Program-made: the position numbers and the translations under genes | Source of the DNA: Kitasatospora sp. NBC_00315 | Lineage (GTDB): Bacteria; Actinomycetota; Actinomycetes; Streptomycetales; Streptomycetaceae | Assembly (NCBI RefSeq): GCF_041435095.1 | Contig: NZ_CP108025.1 | Location: forward strand, 7,688,001 to 7,752,000 | DNA: 64,000 nt | Direction: 5' to 3' | Notes under the pieces: model-generated | What the model saw: the letters and a program-made list of their open reading frames with translations, nothing else | The model's database searches: none | Told to the model about the DNA's origin: nothing | Shown: positions 22,358 to 30,706 of the stretch, in pieces | How positions within the stretch are numbered: position 1 is the stretch's first letter | Layout of the letters: the number at the start of each line of letters is the position of its first letter

Positions 22358-22531
22358 TCAGCGCTTGAAGGCGTCCTTCACGTGCTCACCGGCCTGCTTC
22401 AGATCCCCCTTGACCTGGTCACCCTTGCCCTCGGCCTCAAGGCGCTCGTTGCCGACCGCCTTGCCGACGGTCTCCTTGGCCTTGCCCTTGGCCTTGTCGG
22501 CGGTGTTCTGGATCTTGTCGTCGGTGCTCAT
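22358..22531 (-). CDS. CsbD-family stress-response protein
   Basis: A 57-residue, highly charged helical protein: it begins 'MSTDDKIQNTADKAKGKAKE' and continues 'GNERLEAEGKGDQVKGDLKQ', the CsbD signature. A strong AGGAGG precedes the ATG at 22531. CsbD genes are general-stress genes under SigB-type control in Gram-positive bacteria and usually encode small intrinsically helical proteins of unclear mechanism. The location near STAS/PP2C and SigB-like genes fits a stress regulon. Confidence 0.93.
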   Translation of the reverse strand: MSTDDKIQNTADKAKGKAKETVGKAVGNERLEAEGKGDQVKGDLKQAGEHVKDAFKR

Positions 22532-22691
22532 CTGCGCCTCCTGGCTGGGGGATGCCGTCTGCTCGGTACATCAGGGCGCCTGCCCGCGTTCGGCACGAGA
22601 ATGCCGCGGAATGTCCGAATTCACGGAAGAAGTCGGCCGGCCGGCGGGGCATACGCCCCGGTCGGGTCGGCGGGGGCGCCCCGTGGGCCGC

Positions 22692-23525
22692 TCAGGGACA
22701 CCGGCCCCAGGCGGTGATCAGGCCGGGGGAGAGGTCGGCGACGGCGCCCGAGGCGAGCGCCTCCTGCGCCTCGGCGAGCCCGGTCGCGTCGATCAGCCCG
22801 GTCGCGAGCATCGGCTCCCGGGCGCGTCGCCAGGTGTCCAGCCAGAACGCGGCGATCGGGCTGTCGGCGGTCAGGGCGGGCACCTGGATCTCGGCGGCCA
22901 CGTCGGCGAGCCCCAGCTCCCGAAGGAGGCCCGGGTAGCGGGGCGTCCAGTCGACGTCCGTGCCGACGCCGGTGCGCAGGGCCTGCCACATCGCCCGCAC
23001 GGCCCGCCGGTACGGGGTGTCCGGCGGCCCCGCCGTGGTGAGGTCCACGGCGTCCCCCAGCACCAGGTGGCCGCCGGGGGCGAGCAGGGCGCGCAGCCGG
23101 GCGGCCACCCGCCGGTGGTCGGGCAGGTGCATGAGCACGAAGCGGGCGTGCACCAGGTCGAACCGGCCGGGGGCGAAGTCGGGCGCCGTGACGTCGGCGG
23201 CCAGCGTCCGCAGCGCGCCGCCCGCGTACGGCGCCAGGAAGCGGACGTCCCGGTCGACCGCGAGGACGTCCCGGGCCCCGACCTCGAACGCCAGCCAGCG
23301 TGCGATCGTGCCGGTGCCCGCGCCGACGTCCAGGCAACGGCTGCCCGGGCCGACGCCGAGTGCGAGCAGGCGGGCACGGGTGAAGGCGTCGTACGCGAGG
23401 GAGCCGAGGTCGATCCGCTCGCCCTCGCCGGGCTTCCACGGCTCGAACAAGGTCTCTCCGTAGCCGCCGCCCCCGTCCGCACCCGCGCGCAGCGCGGGCC
23501 CGGCGGTGCTCTCCTCGTCGGACAT
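22692..23525 (-). CDS. Class I SAM-dependent methyltransferase
   Basis: A 277-residue cytoplasmic enzyme; ATG at 23525 after GGGAGG. Motif I is 'CLDVGAGTGTIARWLA' and the acidic residue binding the SAM ribose lies in 'DVLAVDRDVRFL'. 'FDLVHARFVLMHLPDHRRV' is motif IV/post, and 'LLAPGGHLVLGDAVDL' follows, typical of Methyltransf_25/UbiE-like small-molecule methyltransferases. The substrate cannot be inferred. It is followed, on the same strand upstream, by a flavin monooxygenase gene; the 215-bp gap between them argues against tight coupling. Confidence 0.9.
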   Translation of the reverse strand: MSDEESTAGPALRAGADGGGGYGETLFEPWKPGEGERIDLGSLAYDAFTRARLLALGVGPGSRCLDVGAGTGTIARWLAFEVGARDVLAVDRDVRFLAPYAGGALRTLAADVTAPDFAPGRFDLVHARFVLMHLPDHRRVAARLRALLAPGGHLVLGDAVDLTTAGPPDTPYRRAVRAMWQALRTGVGTDVDWTPRYPGLLRELGLADVAAEIQVPALTADSPIAAFWLDTWRRAREPMLATGLIDATGLAEAQEALASGAVADLSPGLITAWGRCP

Positions 23526-23740
23526 GGCGTGGTCCTCCCGTCCGTCCTCCCGCCGCCGCCCGGAGCCGGCGAGCGAGGGGCACCTTTCGAGCCTAAGCCG
23601 CCTCCGACCGTTCCCGCCGGGCGGGCGACGCGGGGCATCGTGCCTGCGCGTGCGCCGGCTCCGACGGCGTGCGTGCCGAGGGGGCCCGGCGCCGGAGCCC
23701 CGCCGGTACGTCGATGCCCGGGATCCGCACGGCAGGAGGC

Positions 23741-24874
23741 TCAGCGGGCCTGCTCGTCCCCGGTGAACATGTCGACCAGACTGCCGGGTGCGTCGCCGCC
23801 GAACATGCGCTCGTGCAGGAGGACGGCCTCGGTGGCCTCCGCGGCGCTGCGGGGGAACAGTGCCTGCTCGTACGCGGTGAGCGCGGCCTCCACGTCGTCC
23901 GGGTGCGCGGCGATGGCCCGGCCGAGTTCCGCGCCGTCGTACATGGCCAGGTTGGCGCCCTCGCCGGAGGGGATCATGAGGTGGGCGGCGTCGCCGAGCA
24001 GGGTCACTCCCGGTACCCGGTCCCAGCGGTGCCCGGTCGGCAGCGTGTGGAGCGGGCGCAGCACCGGCGCCGTCTCGCCGTCCGTGATCAGCGAGGTCAG
24101 CTCCGGCGCCCAGCCCTCGAACTCCTGCGCGATCCGGGCGCTGGCTGCGGCCGCATCGGCGAAATCGACTCCGGCGAACCACTCCTGCGACCGGGAGAGC
24201 GCCACATAGGTGTGCAGGGTCCCGCCGCTCTCCCGGTGGGCCTGGATCCCCCTCCCCGGTGCGGGCGCGATCATCGACCCGCTGCCGACCGCTCCGGCGC
24301 CGGCCGGGTGCCGGGTGTCGGCGTCGAACAGGTAGGTCTCGACGTAGGACGTGCCGACGTACTCGGGCTCGGCGTCGGAGAGCAGCGGCCTGACCTTCGA
24401 CCAGGCGCCGTCGGCGCCGACCAGGAGACCGGTGGTCACGGTGGACCCGTCGGCGAAGGCCACTTCGTGCCGGCCGTCGCCGAGCGGCCGGACGCCGGTG
24501 ACCTTGTCGCCCCACCGCACGGTGCCGGCGGGGAGCGACTGGAGCAGGATCCGGCGCAGGTCGCCGCGGAGCACCTCGGGGCGCCCGCCCGTGCCGTCGT
24601 CGGGCTCCTCGTACAGTGCGCTGCCGTGCCGGTCGAGCACCCGCAGTGCCTCGCCGCCCTGGTGGATGATCGCGCGGAACTCGTCGGTGAGGCCGGCCGC
24701 CTCGAGCGCGAGCTGCCCGTTGTGCTCGTGGATGTCGAGCTGGCCTCCCTGGGTACGGGCCTCCGGCGAGGGCTCCGCCTCATGGATCGTCGCGGGGATT
24801 CCGTGGACGTGCAGGACCCGGGCGAGCGTGAGGCCGCCGAGTCCGGCGCCGATGATCGTGACGTGGGTGCGCAT
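23741..24874 (-). CDS. FAD-dependent monooxygenase (TetX-like)
   Basis: A 377-residue flavoprotein hydroxylase. The start 'MRTHVTIIGAGLGGLTLARV' gives the GxGxxG FAD-binding motif directly at the N-terminus, so the ATG at 24874 is preferred over an upstream Met. The DG motif is 'GLLVGADGAWSKVR' and the GD motif 'GVTLLGDAAHLMIPSGEGAN'. The overall pattern is that of TetX-like monooxygenases that oxidise aromatic compounds, including drugs. It is divergent from a TetR gene across two perfect palindromic operators, so it is almost certainly repressed by that TetR and induced by a small molecule. Confidence 0.92.
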   Translation of the reverse strand: MRTHVTIIGAGLGGLTLARVLHVHGIPATIHEAEPSPEARTQGGQLDIHEHNGQLALEAAGLTDEFRAIIHQGGEALRVLDRHGSALYEEPDDGTGGRPEVLRGDLRRILLQSLPAGTVRWGDKVTGVRPLGDGRHEVAFADGSTVTTGLLVGADGAWSKVRPLLSDAEPEYVGTSYVETYLFDADTRHPAGAGAVGSGSMIAPAPGRGIQAHRESGGTLHTYVALSRSQEWFAGVDFADAAAASARIAQEFEGWAPELTSLITDGETAPVLRPLHTLPTGHRWDRVPGVTLLGDAAHLMIPSGEGANLAMYDGAELGRAIAAHPDDVEAALTAYEQALFPRSAAEATEAVLLHERMFGGDAPGSLVDMFTGDEQAR

Positions 24875-24921
24875 CGCGGCTCCTTCTGGGTCGAGGCCGC
24901 GCCGTGGTCGGCGGGCATCTC

Positions 24922-24960
24922 TGGAACGTCGTTCCATACCCATGGTGGAACGACGTTCCA
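24922..24960. promoter_or_regulatory. Twin TetR operators
   Basis: TGGAACGTCGTTCCA (24922-24936) and TGGAACGACGTTCCA (24946-24960) are both 15-bp palindromes with a single-base centre, 24 bp centre to centre. They lie between the divergent monooxygenase and TetR starts. The near-identical pair indicates cooperative or double-dimer binding controlling both genes. Confidence 0.88.
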
Positions 24961-24979
24961 GCTATGTCAAAATGGCAGC

Positions 24980-25696
24980 ATGACAACCCCTCGCACGCGC
25001 CGGTCGCAGCGGCGGACAGAGGCACTCTCCCGTGAGCGCATCATCGAGGCCGCCGTCGAGCTGCTCGACGCGGCCGGCGAGGGCGGGCTGACGTTCCGGG
25101 TGCTGACCGAGCGCCTCGCCACCGGGCCCGGGGCGATCTACTGGCACGTGGCGAACAAGGGCGAGCTGCTCGGCGCCGCCACCGACGCCGTGGTCGCCGC
25201 CGCCCTGGCCGTCGAGCCCGCCGAGGCCCCGGGCTCGCCGCAGGACGCGGTCCGGGGCGTCGCGCTCGGCCTGTTCGACGCGATCGGGGAGCACCCGTGG
25301 CTCGCCACGCAGCTCTCGACGCAGCTCTCCCGCAGCCCCTGGGGCTCGGTGGCGCCACGGATCTTCGAGAGCCTCGGCCGGCAGGTCCGCGCACTGGGCG
25401 TGCCCGAGGACGGGTGGTTCGCGGCGACCTCGGTGCTGGTGCACTACATCCTCGGGGCCGCCGGCCAGAACGCCGCGAACTCCGCGAGCGCCCGCGATCT
25501 CGGGCCCGGCACGGACCGCACCGAGTTCCTCGGCGCCGTGGCGACGGCCTGGCAGGAGCTCGACCCCGACGACTACCCGTTCACCCGGGCCGTGGCGGCC
25601 CAGCTGCGCGACCACGACGACCACGAGCAGTTCCTCGCCGGTGTCGATCTCGTTCTCGCCGGTATCACCGCCGGGTCGGGGCGGACCTCGCGGTAG
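24980..25696 (+). CDS. TetR-family repressor
   Basis: A 238-residue regulator. The helix-turn-helix is at residues 15-62 ('RERIIEAAVELLDAAGEGGL', 'FRVLTERLATGPGAIYWHVA', 'NKGELL'). The C-terminal helical ligand domain is of the TetR_C type found in drug-responsive repressors. ATG at 24980. Twin 15-bp operators end 20 bases upstream, covering its promoter and that of the monooxygenase. Its 3' end runs into a 23-bp tandem repeat, so the last residues (SGRTSR) are encoded by repeat DNA. Confidence 0.93.
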   Translation: MTTPRTRRSQRRTEALSRERIIEAAVELLDAAGEGGLTFRVLTERLATGPGAIYWHVANKGELLGAATDAVVAAALAVEPAEAPGSPQDAVRGVALGLFDAIGEHPWLATQLSTQLSRSPWGSVAPRIFESLGRQVRALGVPEDGWFAATSVLVHYILGAAGQNAANSASARDLGPGTDRTEFLGAVATAWQELDPDDYPFTRAVAAQLRDHDDHEQFLAGVDLVLAGITAGSGRTSR

Positions 25697-25796
25697 CGGC
25701 GCGGCGGACCTCGCCGTAGGGGCGCGGCGGGCCTCGCGGCAGGGGTGCGGCGGGCCTCGCGGCAGGGGTGCGGCGGACCTCGCGGCAGGGGTGCGG
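25682..25796. repeat. Five tandem copies of a 23-bp unit
   Basis: Units start at 25682, 25705, 25728, 25751 and 25774, with consensus CGGRCCTCGCGGCAGGGG plus TGCGG. Copies 3-5 differ at a single base. The array begins inside the TetR coding sequence and overlaps its stop. The remaining bases to 25965 contain no recognised gene. Confidence 0.9.
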
Positions 25797-25965
25797 CGCG
25801 CCCGCCCCGCCGGGGCGTACCCGGCCCCGTCGCAGGGCCGCCCCGCCCTCGCTCCGCGGCCCGATGAAATTCCCGCTTCTTCCCCCGAATCCCCTGGAAA
25901 TACGGGTGAATGTTCCCTCGCCGTCCGGGCATGCGATTGCCGACACCGATTGGGAGGTCTTCACC

Positions 25966-26136
25966 ATGGTTCCCCTGCTTCTCGTTCTACTGCTGGCGCT
26001 ACTGCTCTTCGGCGCCGGTTTCGCTCTGAAGGTCCTGTGGTGGGTCGCACTCGTGGTGCTGGTGGTGTGGCTGGTGGGGTTCCTTGCCCGTGGCACCCAC
26101 CCCTCGGGCGGTCGGAACCGCTGGTACCGCTGGTAG
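25966..26136 (+). CDS. Small hydrophobic protein (lmo0937/DUF5670-like)
   Basis: A 56-residue protein with two hydrophobic stretches ('LLLVLLLALLLFGAGFALKV', 'WWVALVVLVVWLVGFLARG') and a basic, aromatic tail (NRWYRW). GGGAGGT precedes the ATG. The pattern fits the lmo0937/DUF5670 membrane peptide group common in Streptomyces stress loci. It probably spans the membrane once or as a hairpin. Function is unknown. Confidence 0.75.
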   Translation: MVPLLLVLLLALLLFGAGFALKVLWWVALVVLVVWLVGFLARGTHPSGGRNRWYRW

Positions 26137-26251
26137 GCGCGGCAGCCTCACGCAGGCTCTCTCCCGGATCGGCCCACGCCCCGGGACAGCCGATGTCCGT
26201 GACCCGGCATCGGATCGGATACTTCGTCAGAACCTCGGAAAGTAGGCTTTC

Positions 26252-26326
26252 ATGTACATCGGACTCGGCACTGTGGTTCTCGTCGTCATCGTCGTGGTCG
26301 CCGTTCTCGCGCTCCGGCGCGGCTGA
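26252..26326 (+). CDS. 24-residue membrane peptide
   Basis: The frame encodes MYIGLGTVVLVVIVVV followed by AVLALRRG, a single hydrophobic helix with a positive C-terminus. A weak AGTAGG lies upstream of the ATG. The length and helix-RR ending match short Streptomyces membrane peptides beside SigB-like genes, but at this size chance cannot be excluded. Confidence 0.45.
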   Translation: MYIGLGTVVLVVIVVVAVLALRRG

Positions 26327-26525
26327 CGCCGATTCCTTCCGCGTTTCGCCCGACCGGGCCGTTCCCCCTCTTCGCGGGAGCAATCCGGAATGGGCCCGGC
26401 GGGTCGGCCCGGCCCGGAACGGTCACTCCTTCCGGGTGACATCGTCGGGGTTCTCCGGCTGATTCCGGGCCGCGACCTCGAAGGGCCCGACACCCGCCGG
26501 CGCGCCGGCGGACGGTACTGCCCGG

Positions 26526-26565
26526 CCTGCGGCTCCGGATCCCGACGAGGGTCCGGAGCCGCAGG
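26526..26565. terminator. 14-bp perfect hairpin
   Basis: CCTGCGGCTCCGGA and its exact complement flank a 12-base loop. It follows the small membrane peptide genes and precedes the sigma factor gene. A 12-base ACCCGCAGG-type tandem repeat continues to about 26595. No other gene is seen between 26327 and 26756. Confidence 0.7.
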
Positions 26566-26756
26566 CGTACCCGCAGGTATACCCGCAGGCGTAGGCAATC
26601 CCCGGAGGCGGCGCGGTCCACAGAAAGATCTCATAAGACGCATATCGGACGACTTTTCTTGTGGTGCGCATGGGGTTCGGGGCAAGGGGTAGCCGCGAGC
26701 GAGGAGCGTTGGGCCTATCGGTGGCTGACGTCCGCGACCAGGGAGAGCGATCCTTC

Positions 26757-27677
26757 ATGGCAGTCCTTCAGGACACCGCGTCCGCCACTGCTCCGGGCCG
26801 TGCCGTCACGAGCCCCGGCCCCGCGCCCACCGCCCTCGCACCCGCTGTGCCGGCGCCGCTGACCGGGCGCGCGCCGCTGAGCGAGGCCCCGGACGCGATG
26901 GCGCCGAGCGATGCCCGGGCGCTGTCCAAGGACCTGTTCCTGCGCCTGCGGGAGCTGGAGGAGGGCACCCGGGAGTACTCCTACGTCCGCGGCACCCTGA
27001 TCGAGCTGAACATGACGCTCGTGAGGTTCGCGGCCCGCCGCTTCGGCAATCGCAGTGAGCCGATGGAGGACATCGTCCAGGTCGGCACGATCGGTCTGAT
27101 CAAGGCCATCGACCGGTTCGACCCGGCCCTGGAGTACGAGTTCAGCACCTTCGCCCTCCCGACCATCACCGGCGAGATGAAGCGGTTCTTCCGCGACACG
27201 TCCTGGATGGTGCACGTGCCGCGCGGCATGCAGGAGAGGCGGCTCACCCTGGCGAAGGCCTCCGACGAACTGGAGCAGGTCCTCGACCGGCTTCCGACGG
27301 CCGGCGAGCTCGCCGCCCACCTGTCGCTGACCGAGCGTGAGGTGATCGAGGGGATGAAGGCCGCCAACGCCTACCACGCGCACTCGCTGGACGCGCCCTC
27401 CGCGAGCGAGGAATCCGGCGCCGGTTCCGGTGCGGGCCTCGGCGCGCGGTTCGCCGTGGAGGAGGCCGGCTTCGAGGCGGTGCTCCACCTGGAGAGCCTC
27501 AAGCCGCTCATCGCCGCGCTGCCCGAGCGCGACCGCAGGATCCTCGCCATGCGGTTCGGCGCCGAGATGACCCAGGGGCAGATCGGCCAGGAGCTGGGGC
27601 TGTCGCAGATGCACATCTCGCGCCTCCTGACCCGCATTCTCACTCATCTGCGGACCGCCCTCCTGAGTGAGAGCTAG
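26757..27677 (+). CDS. SigB/SigF-family RNA polymerase sigma factor
   Basis: A 306-residue sigma-70 group 3 factor of the SigB/F/G type, which directs stress and development genes. Sigma region 2: 'LNMTLVRFAARRFGNRSEPM', 'EDIVQVGTIGLIKAIDRFDP', 'EYEFSTFALPTITGEMKRFF'. Region 3: 'HVPRGMQERRLTL'. Region 4: 'LPERDRRILAMRFGAEMTQG', 'IGQELGLSQMHISRLLTRIL'. ATG at 26757. An Ala/Pro-rich N-terminus of about 65 residues precedes the conserved core. A loose GNNT-N15-GGGTAG string upstream could be an autoregulatory SigB-type promoter. STAS, anti-sigma and PP2C genes follow directly, so activity is probably set by partner switching. Confidence 0.94.
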   Translation: MAVLQDTASATAPGRAVTSPGPAPTALAPAVPAPLTGRAPLSEAPDAMAPSDARALSKDLFLRLRELEEGTREYSYVRGTLIELNMTLVRFAARRFGNRSEPMEDIVQVGTIGLIKAIDRFDPALEYEFSTFALPTITGEMKRFFRDTSWMVHVPRGMQERRLTLAKASDELEQVLDRLPTAGELAAHLSLTEREVIEGMKAANAYHAHSLDAPSASEESGAGSGAGLGARFAVEEAGFEAVLHLESLKPLIAALPERDRRILAMRFGAEMTQGQIGQELGLSQMHISRLLTRILTHLRTALLSES

Positions 27678-27696
27678 CCCGCCGAAGGTCGGGCAC

Positions 27697-27716
27697 GGAT
27701 CCGCACGGGCGGATCC
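27697..27716 (+). terminator. Hairpin after the sigma factor gene
   Basis: GGATCCGC and GCGGATCC form an 8-bp stem with an ACGG loop, 19 bases after the stop. Confidence 0.6.
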
Positions 27717-27804
27717 GCCGGATTTCCCGCCGCCGGATCAGGCGCGGGCGCAAGGTCGGCGCGAGCATCGGCGGTTCGCCGACGATGAGGGACTGAGGGT
27801 GGAC

Positions 27805-28185
27805 ATGAACGAGACGGCGAACTCCGCCGCGACACCGGCCGCCGGCGGGCCGGGAGCAGAGGTCCGGTTCACGGACGGCGGGGCGCTCGTCTGCTCCCTG
27901 ACCGGCGAACTGGACCTGGACGGCGTCGTCACCGCGGGGCCGGTGCTGGAGGAGGCGGTCCGCTCGGGAGCGCCGCTGCTGGTCATCGAGTTCTCCGGGC
28001 TCGGGTTCTGCGACTCCTCGGGGCTCAATCTGCTGCTCCGCACCCGGGCGGACGCCGAGGGCGCCGGGACGGCCCTGCGGCTGACGGGGGTGTCGGGCCA
28101 GTTGCTGCGGTTGTTGGAGATCACCGGTGCGCACCGGGTGTTCACGATCGAGCCCACGCTCGAACACGCTCTCGCCGCCCGGTGA
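27805..28185 (+). CDS. STAS-domain anti-sigma factor antagonist
   Basis: A 126-residue RsbV/BldG-type antagonist. 'VCSLTGELDLDGVV' opens the STAS fold, and the phosphorylatable serine is present in 'GLGFCDSSGLNLLLRT'. The switch helix ends 'LLRLLEITGAHRVF'. ATG at 27805 follows GAGGG; a GTG two codons earlier is possible. Unphosphorylated, it should bind an anti-sigma kinase such as the one encoded next and free the SigB-like factor upstream. Confidence 0.92.
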   Translation: MNETANSAATPAAGGPGAEVRFTDGGALVCSLTGELDLDGVVTAGPVLEEAVRSGAPLLVIEFSGLGFCDSSGLNLLLRTRADAEGAGTALRLTGVSGQLLRLLEITGAHRVFTIEPTLEHALAAR

Positions 28186-28438
28186 GCCGGCGCCGAGAGT
28201 CCGTACCGGTCCGGGGGCGGTGTCCCGCCCGCCCGTGCCTCGGCACGCGGTGCGCCGCCGGAGTGGTCCTGCCGGGGAAAACCGTCGCCGACCGGGACAT
28301 CTGGTGTCTCCCGCGCCTCAGCGGGCAGACGTGACCGAGCAGGCCGGGTCGGACGGACGTGTCGACGGACTCCACCCGGCATCCGGACCAGTGACCGCTC
28401 GATCTAACGACAGCGCCGAACGGCGGGGTGAGAAGACA

Positions 28439-28927
28439 GTGACATCCATCGACCCAGGAACCGGCATGCCGCGCGGACCGGGCGGGCCGCCGACCGGTCA
28501 GCGCCGGAGGCTGGCCCTGAGAGCCGTACCCGGCCCGGTCGGCCGCGGCCGCCACTTCGCGCGCCAGGCCCTGGACGACTGGGGCCTGGCCGCCGCGGAC
28601 ACCCTCACCGACGACGTCCTGCTGATCGTCTCCGAGCTTCTCGCGAACGCGTGCCTGCACGGCGGCGGGCCCCACGAGCTGGTCCTCACCACCTCGGGCG
28701 AGGGACTGCGGATCGAGGTGCCGGACAGCGAGGCGGCCCTGCCGAGCCCGCGTCCGCCGCACCTCACCACCGCGCCGGGCGGTCACGGGCTGCACATCGT
28801 CCAGCGTCTGTCCGACCGCTGGGGCACGTCCGCGTACCAGGGCGGCAAGACGGTCTGGGCGGAGTTCGACGCGAACCGCTTCCGGAGCCGGGAGGCCGTC
28901 GCCGCCGAGTCCGGTGTCCGTGAGTAG
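28439..28927 (+). CDS. HATPase anti-sigma factor (RsbW-like)
   Basis: A 162-residue GHKL ATPase/serine kinase of the anti-sigma type. The N box is 'VSELLANACLHGGG', the G1-like region 'RIEVPDSEAALP', and the G2 box 'APGGHGLHIVQRLSDRWG'. GTG at 28439. It lies between a STAS antagonist and a PP2C phosphatase, the classical RsbV-RsbW-RsbU set. Its stop overlaps the start of the phosphatase gene, so it is probably co-translated with it. In the G1 box the usual Asp-x-Gly is 'PDSE', so ATP binding could be altered. Confidence 0.9.
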   Translation: MTSIDPGTGMPRGPGGPPTGQRRRLALRAVPGPVGRGRHFARQALDDWGLAAADTLTDDVLLIVSELLANACLHGGGPHELVLTTSGEGLRIEVPDSEAALPSPRPPHLTTAPGGHGLHIVQRLSDRWGTSAYQGGKTVWAEFDANRFRSREAVAAESGVRE

Positions 28928-29918
28928 GCCGCGGCGTGTGCCCGAGCCCTCGGAGGAGCACCCGGGCGCCGTCCGGCCGGCCGCACTGGCCGATCCGCCC
29001 GGCGCCGTCCGGCCGACCGAGCGGGAGTACCGGCTCCTGGCCGAGATCGAGAAGTCCCGGGCCCGGTGCCGCGCACTGGAGCGCCGGAACGCGGAGCTGA
29101 CCGCGCGGGACCGGGAGCTGACCGCCCTGTACGGCGTGCTGGCGGCGGAGCTGGAGGAGACCAACCGGGGCGTGGTGGCCCTGTACAGCGAGGAGCACCA
29201 GCTCGCCCTGACGCTCCAGCGGACCTTCCTGCCCGCGACGCTCCCGGAGCACAGCGCGGCGGACCTCGCGGTTCGCTACCTGCCCGCCGCGCGGGAGAGC
29301 GAGATCGGCGGCGACTTCTACGAGGCCGTCGGCACGCCGGGCGGACTGCTGATGGCGGTCGGCGACGTGGCCGGCCACAACCTGCAGGCCGCCATGGTGA
29401 TGGGAGAGCTGCGCCACGCACTGCGGGCGTACGCCAACGAGGGGCACCCGCCGCACGTCCTGCTGGAGCTCCTGGACGGCCTGCTGGGCCGTCACCGGCC
29501 GGGGTGGACGGCCACCGTCTGCATCGCCCTGCTGGAGTCCGGCACCGGTCTGCTGCACGTCGCCAACGCCGGGCATCTGCCGCCCCTGCTGGTGGCTCCC
29601 GGCGGCGGTGCGCGCTTCGTGCACGCCCACGGGCCGCTGCTGGGTCTGGGGCTGCCGCAACCGCGGGCCTCGCGCCACGAGGTGGCGTCCGGCGCCGGGC
29701 TGCTGATGGTGACCGACGGGCTCGTCGAGACCCGGGGAATCAGCCTGGACGACTCCCTGGAGGAGCTGCGCCGGGCGGCCGAGGCCGGCCCGGGTGAGCC
29801 GGAGGCGCTCTGCGACCTGCTTCTGGAGACCTTCGGCGCCCACCAGGAGGACGACACGGTGGTCTTCGCGGCCCGGCTCACCCGGGCCGGCGCTGAGCCG
29901 GGGCCTGATACGGCCTGA
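28914..29918 (+). CDS. PP2C (SpoIIE/RsbU) phosphatase with coiled-coil N-terminus
   Basis: A 334-residue protein. A coiled coil at about 38-95 contains 'ELEETNRGVVALYSEEHQL', a signalling heptad also found in the hybrid kinase encoded at 37835. The SpoIIE/PP2C domain (about 105-325) has 'IGGDFYEAV', 'GDVAGHNLQAAMVMGELRHA', 'VTDGLVE' and 'EDDTVVFAA', all metal ligands present. The start GTG overlaps the preceding anti-sigma gene; GTG at 28920 is an alternative. It should dephosphorylate a STAS antagonist such as the one at 27805. Confidence 0.92.
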   Translation: MSVSRPRRVPEPSEEHPGAVRPAALADPPGAVRPTEREYRLLAEIEKSRARCRALERRNAELTARDRELTALYGVLAAELEETNRGVVALYSEEHQLALTLQRTFLPATLPEHSAADLAVRYLPAARESEIGGDFYEAVGTPGGLLMAVGDVAGHNLQAAMVMGELRHALRAYANEGHPPHVLLELLDGLLGRHRPGWTATVCIALLESGTGLLHVANAGHLPPLLVAPGGGARFVHAHGPLLGLGLPQPRASRHEVASGAGLLMVTDGLVETRGISLDDSLEELRRAAEAGPGEPEALCDLLLETFGAHQEDDTVVFAARLTRAGAEPGPDTA

Positions 29919-30067
29919 GCGGAGCCGGGCGCCCGGGGTCCGGTACCCCGGGCGCGCCGACGCGCCCCGGCTCGGGTGAGGGGGCGGTCGGCGGTCGGCC
30001 GTGAGGCCGGAAAGCCGGGCAGGCCGTGAGGTCGGGCAGGCCGGGAGACCGGGCGCAGGCGCGGCCG

Positions 30068-30505
30068 TCAGCCGAGGGGGAGGTGGGCCCGTACGCGCTT
30101 ACCGCCCGCGTGCCGCTCGATGTCGTAGCGGCGGCAGAGCGCGAGGACGATCTCCAGGCCGTGCTGGCCGATCCGTCCGGGGTCCGCGGAGCGCGGCGCC
30201 GGGAGGGTGGCGTCGGTGTCCCAGACCGTCACCCTGATCTCCTCGCCGGTGAGCTCCAGATCCAGCAGGCAGGGGCCGGGCGCGTACTTGGCGGCATTGG
30301 TGACGAGCTCGCTGACGACCAGCCGTACGGTGTCGGCCAGCTCCCCGGTGACCGGCACACCGCGTACGCTCTGCGCCTCGGCCAGGAAGCCGTCGGCGAA
30401 GCGGCGGGCCGCCGAGACCGTACCCGGTCTGCCGTCGTAGGTGGCGCCCGCGCGCAGTGCGGTGGTGTCCTGCGCGTGCCCCGTGAGTACTGCGAACTCG
30501 GACAT
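30068..30505 (-). CDS. HATPase anti-sigma/ATP-binding regulatory protein
   Basis: A 145-residue GHKL protein: N box 'RLVVSELVTNAAKYAPG', G1 box 'VTVWDTDATLPAP', G2 box 'IGQHGLEIVLALCRRYDIER'. ATG at 30505 after GGGAAGG. It is transcribed against the RsbU-like gene and stands alone. The partner sigma factor is not defined; the SigB-like factor at 26757 is one candidate. The 150 bases between 29918 and 30068 hold nothing recognisable. Confidence 0.9.
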   Translation of the reverse strand: MSEFAVLTGHAQDTTALRAGATYDGRPGTVSAARRFADGFLAEAQSVRGVPVTGELADTVRLVVSELVTNAAKYAPGPCLLDLELTGEEIRVTVWDTDATLPAPRSADPGRIGQHGLEIVLALCRRYDIERHAGGKRVRAHLPLG

Positions 30506-30617
30506 CCGGTGCCTTCCCCGTTCGACGGCCCGGCTGGTTAGCCCAGGGCCTGCGGCCCTGCCTACCCCCGTTCCGCCGTCCCACTCCTCACGAGTTCCGG
30601 CTCCGCGCGCGGCCGCC

Positions 30618-30665
30618 GCCGCCCGGACGTGGAGCGCGGCCGCCGCCCGGACGCGGAGCGCGGCC
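30618..30665. repeat. 24-bp tandem duplication
   Basis: GCCGCCCGGACGTGGAGCGC plus GGCC occurs at 30618-30641 and again at 30642-30665 with one mismatch, in the non-coding gap 30506-30706. Confidence 0.85.
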
Positions 30666-30706
30666 GCGGGCCGGGGCGGCGTGGCCCGCGCGGGTGCTCC
30701 CGGTCG

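Noticed and set aside
28142..29164. 340-codon antisense frame over the anti-sigma and phosphatase genes
   Set aside because: Opposite-strand shadow; the + strand encodes clear HATPase and PP2C motifs across the same bases.
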